19,894 nucleotides of DNA, from NCBI GenBank assembly GCA_025453925.1, contig JALOPK010000019.1, positions 1 to 19,894 of the forward strand, read 5' to 3'. Position numbers and translations under genes: made by a program. Source of the DNA: Candidatus Eiseniibacteriota bacterium. GTDB taxonomy: Bacteria > JAFGKV01. The notes below the pieces were generated by a model. The model was not told where the DNA came from. It saw only the letters and a program-made list of their open reading frames with translations, and did no database searches. Shown piece after piece: positions 13,515 to 19,894 of the stretch (positions within the stretch are counted from its first letter, which is position 1; every line of letters begins with the position of its first letter).

Positions 13515-14611
13515 CCACCCTTCCGGCTCACCCCGCCGCGGCCGCCGAATGGACCCGGTATGCCGCTGCCCACGGGAGCCTTCCCGTGAGAAGAAGACGG
13601 CTCTCGGGACGGGTTTCGTCCCTGCGCCGCGGGCTGGGCGCCCTGGGTCGGGTTGTTTGGATCCGCCACCACGCCCCCCTCCATCCCCTCGCCCTTCCGG
13701 ACTTCGCCCTTCAGACGATCGTAGAGGACCTGGGCCTTGGCGAGAATCTCCGCGTCCTCTGCACTGTGCGGAGCACCCATGTACGTCTCCAGGTAGCGGA
13801 GCGCAGTCACGCCGTCCCCCTGATCCGCGTACGCAACGGCGAGGTAGTAGAGCGCGCTGATGTTCTTGCTGTCAAGCTCGCGGACGCGCAGAAACTCCCA
13901 AACGGCGTTGCGGTTCCGCCCGATGTCAAGATAGAGCAGGCCGAGTTTCAGATGAGCCTGTGGGTTGTCCGGGGTGCCGTTCAGGACTTTCTGGAATGAG
14001 CTGATCGCAAGGTCAGGCCGGCCCACCAGCCGGTAGTATTCGCCGGCCGCAAGCAGAACGGCGCCGTCGGAGGGCGCCAGCCGCTGAGCGTGCTCGATTT
14101 CCTGATCGGCCTCGGTGGTCATCCCCCGCTCGAGGTAGGCCAGCGCCAGACCGGTGTGAGCTGAGGCATTGTCGGGCTCGAGCTCGGTGGCCCGTCGGTA
14201 GAGACTATCAGCCGCGACATACCCCCCGCCCGATCGGTGGAGGTCTGCCAGGGCCACCAGTGCCGCTGCCGTCGGATCGCTCTGAACCTGCGCCGTCAGG
14301 CGCGCGATGTCTCGGGTGCGAACGCGCTCCGCCAGAAGGATGCTGGCATTGGCGGCGAGTCGGCTCGTCGGGTAGGTCTGCATGAAATGCTGGAGCGAGG
14401 TCGTGCCGGTGTCCGCGGCCGCCCGTTCGAACCGAACCGTGTCGAGAACCACCACGGCATCCATCACCAGAGGGCTCTCGGGATGGCCGTGGATGAAACT
14501 GCGGATGCGATTCTCGTTCCGGCTTTCCACCGCTTTGCGGTATTGGCCTTCAACCGAGGCGCATCCGACGGCCAACAAGGCGCCTATGCCTGCAATCAAT
14601 GCTCGTCTCAT
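13511..14611 (-). CDS. TPR-repeat lipoprotein
   Basis: A 366-residue lipoprotein. The signal MRRALIAGIGALLAVGC ends in a lipobox (AVGC, C17). Residues about 25-110 form a helical region of tol-pal/outer-membrane-assembly style repeats (HPESPLVMDAV, YPTSRLAANAS). Four to five tetratricopeptide repeats follow from about 113 to 310 (for example LADLHRSGGGYVAADSLYRRATELEPDN and LGLLYLDIGRNRNAVWEFLRVRELD). The last 60 residues are a low-complexity Gly/Pro/Ser/basic tail. A periplasmic scaffold role is likely; partners are unknown. A possible Shine-Dalgarno GGAG lies 9 nt upstream. It leads a two-gene unit with the barrel protein. Confidence 0.85.
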   Translation of the reverse strand: MRRALIAGIGALLAVGCASVEGQYRKAVESRNENRIRSFIHGHPESPLVMDAVVVLDTVRFERAAADTGTTSLQHFMQTYPTSRLAANASILLAERVRTRDIARLTAQVQSDPTAAALVALADLHRSGGGYVAADSLYRRATELEPDNASAHTGLALAYLERGMTTEADQEIEHAQRLAPSDGAVLLAAGEYYRLVGRPDLAISSFQKVLNGTPDNPQAHLKLGLLYLDIGRNRNAVWEFLRVRELDSKNISALYYLAVAYADQGDGVTALRYLETYMGAPHSAEDAEILAKAQVLYDRLKGEVRKGEGMEGGVVADPNNPTQGAQPAAQGRNPSREPSSSHGKAPVGSGIPGPFGGRGGVSRKGG

Positions 14612-14696
14612 GTCTCAACGCTCCACCTGGAAGATGTCACGCCACCGCGGGGCCTTCGAGCGAAAAATGCGCGCCACTCCGGCGGGGCGGAGAAGA

Positions 14697-14721
14697 GATC
14701 ACACGCGGGGATCACACGCGG
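14697..14721. promoter_or_regulatory. tandem GATCACACGCGG repeat, candidate operator
   Basis: GATCACACGCGG occurs at 14697-14708 and again at 14710-14721, a 13-nt period. The second copy runs into GTGTG and so forms the inverted repeat CACAC-GCG-GTGTG (14713-14725). It lies just downstream of the predicted start site for the TPR gene, where a bound repressor would block elongation. Confidence 0.4.
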
Positions 14722-14749
14722 TGTGCAGCCTGGACTGTCTGAACGCCTC

Positions 14750-14779
14750 CTATTACCCTCCGGAAGTCCATTCTGTCAA
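14750..14779 (-). promoter_or_regulatory. probable promoter of the TPR/barrel unit
   Basis: On the minus strand a perfect TTGACA (14774-14779) is followed by 18 nt and TAATAG (14750-14755). The predicted start near 14743 gives a leader of about 130 nt before the TPR ATG. The -10 match is only fair. Confidence 0.45.
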
Positions 14780-15216
14780 CACGATTGGCGGGGCGAGGCC
14801 GCCCGCCGCATTCACGCAGACCTTGATTCGAATCGGACTCCCCCACATTCTCGTCACCGTGGCCGACCCTAATCACCGCTGGAAGAGGCTTCACACGATG
14901 ATGTACGCCGGCGCTTGCGCCCTGTTCCCGAATCCGTTACCTGCCCTCACCCATCCCGGGCTGGTTGCCCAAGCGCCCCGGGACGATGGCCGGGCTGACG
15001 ATACCCCCCCGTCACGATCTCGTGTGGAATCAGGGGGCCGTCCCCGATGAGCAACGCGCCGGAGCAACCGCGAGCCGAGGAAAGTTGTCGCCAGGCCGGC
15101 GGAGGCGGTCGCGTCGTCATCGTCTTCTCCCCCCCCGGCGCCGGGAGCCCTGCAGGGGCGAATCCTCGCCCTCCGGAGGCGGCCTCTCCTGCGCCTCCGA
15201 TCTTCCCCCGGCGAGC

Positions 15217-18200
15217 ATGCCTGCGATGATGCCCCAGACCGAGACGGCCACCGGGCCAAGTCGGACCGAGGCGTTTCTTGCCAAGCTTGACATCCAGCCT
15301 TCGGAATCCCTCGCGTACACCGATGACCTGACGGGACTCCCCAACCGCCGGTTTCTCGATCGTGCGCTGGACATGCTCATGGCCCGGGGATGCCCGTTCT
15401 CGCTGTTTTTCCTCGATCTGGACAACTTCAAGGCAGTCAACGACCTCCGCGGACATGCCGAGGGTGACCGGGTTATCCAGCGGTTCGCCGATTTGCTGAA
15501 CTCCAGCATCAGGGGAGACGACGTGCTGGCGCGGTATGGCGGCGACGAGTTCATCGTGCTGGTCGACGGTGGCGACTCCACCACGGCTGCCGCCATCGCC
15601 GCCCGCATCGTCAGTTCTGCGACGGCGACGCTGAAGCCGTTGTGGTCGGTGACTGCCAGCCTCGGTGTGGCCCGGTTTCCGGAGGATGCCCGGAGCAAGC
15701 ACGCTCTGCTCACCCTGGCGGACCGGGCCATGTACGCGGCAAAGGATGGAGGCAAGTCCTGCTGGCGGCGCGCCGGCTCTGAGGATCGCACGCTGTTCTG
15801 GCGCGAAGACGTGTTCATCGGCCGGGAAGACGAGATGGCCGTATTGGCAGCCCGATTGACGCCGGGAGCCCGGAATGCGCTTACCTTCGTCACGGGTGAG
15901 ACCGGTATGGGAAAGGCCACGCTGATCCAGCAGGCCCTCCTGAGCATTCCGGCGACCGTCAATCTGTTGGACATCCGCTGCACGTCCGAGCTCTCCGCCA
16001 TCCCCTATGCACCCCTTGTGGCGGCCCTGCGGACGGGTTGCTCGCGCTATGGCAAGCCTCAATTGCCGCCAGCGTGGACACGGGTTCTTTCGACGGTGCT
16101 TCCCGACCTGTTCCCGAGCGGCGAACCGGTGGCCCACCCGTTCGAGCGGGTCGCGGTGCTCCAGGCGGTGTCATCACTGTTGAGCGCCTGGCGTCCCCTG
16201 GCGGTGATCGTGCGAGACGGACATCTGGTGGACCGCGAGACCGCTGAGGCCTTGATCTATCTGTATCAGGTCGGCATGCCGGACCACTTGGCCATGTGTT
16301 GTTCGCTCGACGGCACGCGGGTCAATGGCAGGAAGGGCCATGCCGGCCTGCTGACGGGGCTCTCCGATGCCGTGACCGTGGAACTGCGCCCTCTTCGCCG
16401 TGACCATATCCGGGAGCTCATTCGCCAGCGCGTGGGTGCCCAGGACGTCTCTGATGAGCTGGTGGAGAACATCCAACGGGCATCCGGGGGCATGCCGCTC
16501 ATCGCGAACGACATGGTGCGGGTCCTGCTGGAATCAGGAGTCTTCGCCCCTGCAGGCCAGCCAGGTCAAGCGTACGACGCATTGCCCGCCGTCGTCTCGG
16601 AACGAATTGCGGGCATGGTGGATGAGAAGCTGTCAGCGCTCTCCGACGATGAGCGACTGGTCATCCTTCATGCAGCGGCCGCGGAGGGCAGGTTCGACGC
16701 GGATCTCCTCAAGGATTTGACCGGCCAGTCGGAAGGCGAAGTGCTCACCGCGCTGGACCGGTCGAGACGGCTGGGCCTTTTGAAGGAAGACGCAGCCGAT
16801 CCATTCGCCTTCGACTTCGTGAACGAAGTATTTCGCGAGGAGGTGCTCCGATCCGCGGATATGGCCTCCCGCCGCCGTGTCCACCTCAGGATGGCCGACC
16901 ATCTGCGGCTCACTGAGTTGCATGCCGCCAGGGCCCGCCACCTGGAGCGGGGAGGCGAGTGCCTCGAGGCGGTGAGAGCCCACATTCAGGCCGCACGGCA
17001 ATCGGCGGCCAAGTTGCTCCCTCAGGTCGCCTTGCATCATCTGTCCCAGGCGGAGCGCCTCCGTGAGCGCATGCCACCGGACAGCCTGCCCTATGCAGAA
17101 GTCGAGGCACTGTGGGGCGGGCTGGCAATGCTGTTCTACCACTGCGATTCGCCGGAGGAAGCGCGGACGGTTCACCTTCGTCTCGCCGAGGCCTGTGCGG
17201 CCCGTGGCGATTCGCCGTCTGCGGACAAGCAGCGTTACCGCGCGGCGGTCATGCTGCGGATCTTGGGTCGGCTCGACGAGGCGCTGCTCGAGCTCGAACC
17301 CTTGGGCCGGCGCGCGCTCCCCGACCTGCGGGTTCAGGCTCTGTTAGAGCAGGTCGACTGCTTGGCACGATTGGGACGAACAGCCGAAGCGGGGGACATC
17401 CTGGCACAAGCGCGTCCGCGCCTTCACGCGACCAAGGCAGATGCGGCTCAGTGGCGGCTGTACTACCATGCCATGATGCTGGCAGCCATCGGCCAGGGGT
17501 CATTCCCCACCGCCGAGAGGGCGGCAATGACCACCGTCCGCGGGCTGCCCGACAGCTCCGATGCGTGGTGGTACCACCACGATCTGGCCGAAACCTGCCT
17601 CCTCAACGGCAAGCCGCTCACCGCCTCACGCCACTTCGCCCACAGCCAACGCCTGGCGGCCATGGGGCCTTCGATCATGGGTGAAATCTGGACGCGGCTC
17701 GGCGTGGCGAACACCCAGTACCACCTTGGCCGGCCAGAGGATGCCCTGGTCACGATAGAGGAGGCAGACGAGCTGATACACAAGACAAAGGACCATCAGG
17801 CTCGCCTCGGCGCCTGCCTTCACCGGGCCAGAGTCAAGCTGGATCTTGGAGACGCAGGAGCCGCCCGCGCTGCCGCAGAAGCGGCAGCGGCATTGTCAGC
17901 GAGCGCGGCGGCGGTGGACTACGTCCGCTCGCTCGTTGCCTACGCGTGTGGAGACGTGCCTGAGGCCCTCCACTGCATCAATGCGGCGCTGGAGAAGGAT
18001 GCGGCGGCACCTACTCCGCTGCAACTGATCAGCGGAATCCTCCTGACGGTGGCGGATCTCGAGATACAACGGGAGGCGGTGGCCGCACGGCAGGGAGATG
18101 CCTGCGGCGTGTTGGCCAGGCTCGGGCCGAGAGCCCGCGGTTTCTACCCTCGGGCCGTGCTCCGTGCCTTGGGCGTGCTGGCGGAGTGTGCCTACGGCGA

Positions 18201-18381
18201 GGGAGACGCGGAGGGGGCAGCCGCGCTGTATCGCGAAGCATTGGCGCTCTCCCCGGGGCGCCAGGAAGTGAGGGAACGACAGCTTCTCGTCAAGGCATGG
18301 GGAGCGTGGAGCCCGGAGGCGTCTCAATTCGAGAAACTCGTCCGACCGCGCCGACGGATCAGCCCGGCACGAGCCCGGTGA
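15217..18381 (+). CDS. GGDEF diguanylate cyclase fused to AAA/STAND-like ATPase and TPR region
   Basis: About 1054 residues, no signal peptide, cytoplasmic. The GGDEF domain (about 33-190) has DDLTGLPNRR (36-45), a full active site RYG108-GDEF, and an RxxD inhibitory site (R99-GDD) exactly five residues before it, so c-di-GMP synthesis with product feedback is expected. From FIGRE (200-204) an AAA_16/MalT-like NTPase module follows. Its Walker A is G227ETGMGKA, with Ala in place of the Mg-binding Ser/Thr, and its Walker B region is VIVRDGH (330-336), with Arg where the first Asp is usual. From about 600 to the end the chain is helical with TPR-like repeats (LRILGRLDEALLELEPLG, NTQYHLGRPEDALVTIEEA). 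The start is uncertain: the ATG at 15217 has a weak ribosome site, with ATGs at 15226 and 15229 close by. The 3' end overlaps the convergent radical SAM gene by 23 nt. Confidence 0.87.
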   Translation: MPAMMPQTETATGPSRTEAFLAKLDIQPSESLAYTDDLTGLPNRRFLDRALDMLMARGCPFSLFFLDLDNFKAVNDLRGHAEGDRVIQRFADLLNSSIRGDDVLARYGGDEFIVLVDGGDSTTAAAIAARIVSSATATLKPLWSVTASLGVARFPEDARSKHALLTLADRAMYAAKDGGKSCWRRAGSEDRTLFWREDVFIGREDEMAVLAARLTPGARNALTFVTGETGMGKATLIQQALLSIPATVNLLDIRCTSELSAIPYAPLVAALRTGCSRYGKPQLPPAWTRVLSTVLPDLFPSGEPVAHPFERVAVLQAVSSLLSAWRPLAVIVRDGHLVDRETAEALIYLYQVGMPDHLAMCCSLDGTRVNGRKGHAGLLTGLSDAVTVELRPLRRDHIRELIRQRVGAQDVSDELVENIQRASGGMPLIANDMVRVLLESGVFAPAGQPGQAYDALPAVVSERIAGMVDEKLSALSDDERLVILHAAAAEGRFDADLLKDLTGQSEGEVLTALDRSRRLGLLKEDAADPFAFDFVNEVFREEVLRSADMASRRRVHLRMADHLRLTELHAARARHLERGGECLEAVRAHIQAARQSAAKLLPQVALHHLSQAERLRERMPPDSLPYAEVEALWGGLAMLFYHCDSPEEARTVHLRLAEACAARGDSPSADKQRYRAAVMLRILGRLDEALLELEPLGRRALPDLRVQALLEQVDCLARLGRTAEAGDILAQARPRLHATKADAAQWRLYYHAMMLAAIGQGSFPTAERAAMTTVRGLPDSSDAWWYHHDLAETCLLNGKPLTASRHFAHSQRLAAMGPSIMGEIWTRLGVANTQYHLGRPEDALVTIEEADELIHKTKDHQARLGACLHRARVKLDLGDAGAARAAAEAAAALSASAAAVDYVRSLVAYACGDVPEALHCINAALEKDAAAPTPLQLISGILLTVADLEIQREAVAARQGDACGVLARLGPRARGFYPRAVLRALGVLAECAYGEGDAEGAAALYREALALSPGRQEVRERQLLVKAWGAWSPEASQFEKLVRPRRRISPARAR

Positions 18382-19870
18382 CGCGATCCAACCGCCTGAT
18401 GAGCGCGTGCCTTCGGAGCTTCTCCTCGCGCGGCACCCCGTCGGTCCAGTGCAGGCAGATGGCATCGAGGCTTCCTCGGAGATGGGCGGCTTCAGCCGGC
18501 AGCGGAAGGTGAAACGGAATCAAATCGATCCCCCAGCGAGCGGGATCCCTGAACATGGGGGAGTAGGGTTCCACCCGCAGGATGTCCGGGGAGCCCCAGG
18601 TGATCCTCGACCACTGTCGGGCATCGCTGATGGATTTCTTGAACTGCCGGAGCAGAGCGTACATCTCCAACACCTCATCATCGGTCTCCCCCGGCGCGCA
18701 ACACATTCGGTGCACGGTGGGCTGAATCCCGGCCGCACTGAGATGGCGGGTGGTGTCGAGGATCCACTCGACCTTCGTGCCTTTGCGCATCGCCTCCAAC
18801 GCCCGGGGAATAAGGGTCTCGGCTCCGATGTTCACGCTGCGGCATCCGGCTCTGAATGCCTGCGCGGCGAGATCGGAGGTCAGCCAGGGCGCGGGCCGCA
18901 TGTCGCACGTCCAGTCCACAGGCATCCGCGCGTTGATCAGGCCGTGCGTCAGCGCGTGGAGCCTCCCCTGTGACGGATTGACAAGACTGTCCACGAACTC
19001 GATGTGCATCGGCCCATGTTTCCGCGTGAGCCGGTTCACCTCATCCACGACCACGGCAACGCTGCGCTGGCGGTGTGTTCGCCAGTACTGGCTCTCGGAG
19101 CAGAACGCACACCTCATGGTGCAGCCCCGGGTGGTCTCAACGGGAGCATACCCCTGCGGCGCCTCCGGGAAAGTAGTGGCCGGAAGCGAATCGAGATCGA
19201 GAAGGGGACGGGGAAGGTAGCGAACATCGCCGCCTTCGAGGATCGCGACCCCTGGCACCTCCGCGGGCGGGCCCGTCGTAGGCCAGTTCTCCAGCAGGTC
19301 GCCTATCGTCGCTTCCCCCTCACCCACCACCACGGAGTCCACGAATCCGGTCCGCAGCAGGAAGTCCGTGGTCTCCGGCATACCTGCTCCGGGGCCTCCG
19401 AAGATGATCCGAATCGGGCTCCGCCGCTTCAGCTCGCGGGCGAGGACCGTGCTGAAGAGCAGATTGCTGGAATAGGTCGAGAATAGGGCAAAATCGTACT
19501 TTGCCGCACCAATCCGATCGGCGGCCAGCGACACGAAGTGCTCGAATCCATCGACCGGGAGCACCGGACTGGTCCGCAGGATTTCAGCCCACGGTACCTG
19601 GGGAGCGTCCCGATGGTACAAGGCGTGCAGCAGAACTTCGAGGCCGAGAATGAAGGTGACGCGATCGAACTCACGCCCGATGTTGTTGGCCCGCACGTAC
19701 TGGTCGTACCAGAGCCGGTCGGTGTCCTTCAGCCACGTGTCGAGATCGAACACGTCGGGCTCGTACCCTGAGTTGACCAGGGCCGTGTAGATCCTGGCGA
19801 GGCCCAAGTGAGGGCTCCTGATGGAGAAGTATGGGCAGAACACCAGCGCAATGCGATCGGAACGACTCAT
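18359..19870 (-). CDS. B12-binding-domain radical SAM protein
   Basis: A 503-residue enzyme. The N-terminal half resembles the cobalamin-binding Rossmann domain of class B radical SAM proteins: PHLGLARIYTALVNSGYEPDVFD (20-42), IRIIFGGPGAGMPE (153-166) and FVDSVVVGEGE (176-186). The radical SAM barrel follows with ETTRGC250TMRC254AFC257 (CX3CX2C), which binds the 4Fe-4S cluster, then HIEFVDS and the conserved SVNIGAET. Typical reactions include methylation at unactivated carbons and ring formation in lipids or natural products. The substrate cannot be told here. AGGAG lies 4 nt before the ATG. The upstream neighbours are outside the window. A B12-free member of the same class is possible, as no DxHxxG cobalamin motif is obvious. 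Confidence 0.85.
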   Translation of the reverse strand: MSRSDRIALVFCPYFSIRSPHLGLARIYTALVNSGYEPDVFDLDTWLKDTDRLWYDQYVRANNIGREFDRVTFILGLEVLLHALYHRDAPQVPWAEILRTSPVLPVDGFEHFVSLAADRIGAAKYDFALFSTYSSNLLFSTVLARELKRRSPIRIIFGGPGAGMPETTDFLLRTGFVDSVVVGEGEATIGDLLENWPTTGPPAEVPGVAILEGGDVRYLPRPLLDLDSLPATTFPEAPQGYAPVETTRGCTMRCAFCSESQYWRTHRQRSVAVVVDEVNRLTRKHGPMHIEFVDSLVNPSQGRLHALTHGLINARMPVDWTCDMRPAPWLTSDLAAQAFRAGCRSVNIGAETLIPRALEAMRKGTKVEWILDTTRHLSAAGIQPTVHRMCCAPGETDDEVLEMYALLRQFKKSISDARQWSRITWGSPDILRVEPYSPMFRDPARWGIDLIPFHLPLPAEAAHLRGSLDAICLHWTDGVPREEKLRRHALIRRLDRVTGLVPG

Positions 19871-19894
19871 AGTGCTCCTGTCATGGTCGAGGAC

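Larger units (their letters stand above)
14612..15216. other. divergent intergenic region with promoter, repeats and poly-C tracts
   Basis: About 605 bp between divergent genes, counted to the ATG chosen for the GGDEF gene. It holds a probable minus-strand promoter (14750-14779), a 12-nt direct repeat (14697-14721), a perfect palindrome GATTCGAATC (14825-14834), and poly-C runs of 7 (15004-15010) and 8 (15129-15136). The GGDEF frame stays open back to 14965, but the translated product of that part is Arg/Pro/Ser-rich and looks non-coding. No other gene is supported. Confidence 0.6.

Noticed and set aside
14825-14834. GATTCGAATC as a tRNA T-arm remnant or attachment site
   Set aside because: There is no acceptor, anticodon or partner repeat; a 10-bp palindrome alone is weak evidence.
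14965-15216. Coding extension of the GGDEF protein to the TTG at 14965
   Set aside because: The frame is open, but the product is a run of Arg, Pro and Ser residues with no domain. The GC-rich sequence keeps all frames open here, and family similarity begins only near 15300.
14947-17175. Long minus-strand frames opposite the GGDEF gene
   Set aside because: They are antisense shadows. The plus strand has clear domains throughout, and the minus products are low-complexity.

Overview
This is a GC-rich, gene-dense bacterial stretch with 16 protein genes and 3 tRNA genes. Signal peptides, two lipobox lipoproteins, a small beta-barrel-like protein ending in Phe and a Tat translocase gene point to a diderm (Gram-negative-type) cell. 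The mix of DUF362, DUF4321, an Omp28-like lipoprotein, a GGDEF-ATPase-TPR protein and a B12-type radical SAM enzyme fits an uncultured lineage of the FCB/Eisenbacteria/planctomycete-like kind. The phylum cannot be fixed from this window. All three tRNAs encode their CCA end and all carry C34 anticodons (Gln CUG, Glu CUC, Leu CAG), in keeping with high GC.

Layout, left to right. (1) The 3' part of pyruvate kinase (+). (2) A 690-bp gene-free stretch with an inverted pair of REP-like elements flanking a heptamer repeat. (3) On the minus strand, thioredoxin and, upstream of it, a Tat-exported DUF362-FN3 protein. (4) A 320-bp spacer with a clear operator-like palindrome and a second heptamer-phased repeat. 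(5) On the minus strand, tRNA-Gln and tRNA-Glu, a hairpin terminator, then a DGK/SEC59-type membrane lipid kinase. (6) On the plus strand, branched-chain aminotransferase ilvE and an HPr-kinase-like P-loop protein. (7) A compact minus-strand operon: YjbQ-like protein, tatC, polyprenyl diphosphate synthase, DUF4321 protein, lysS and an Omp28-like lipoprotein, with overlaps or very short gaps between most members. (8) On the minus strand, a TPR lipoprotein and an outer-membrane-like protein (ATGA overlap), then tRNA-Leu with its own promoter and a U-tract terminator. (9) On the plus strand, a roughly 1050-residue GGDEF-ATPase-TPR protein whose 3' end overlaps that of a convergent B12-type radical SAM gene.

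How the genes relate. The polyprenyl synthase, the lipid kinase and possibly the radical SAM enzyme suggest isoprenoid or lipid work. TatC supplies the export route that the DUF362 protein's RR signal requires. Thioredoxin and the Omp28-like lipoprotein are two CxxC proteins on opposite sides of the membrane. The GGDEF protein has intact catalytic and inhibitory-site motifs but a damaged-looking ATPase module, and is the most unusual protein here. I found no CRISPR array, transposase, prophage or defence island, and no convincing wholly new system. The points most worth checking are the GGDEF-ATPase-TPR protein, the orphan HprK-like kinase, and the patterned intergenic DNA.
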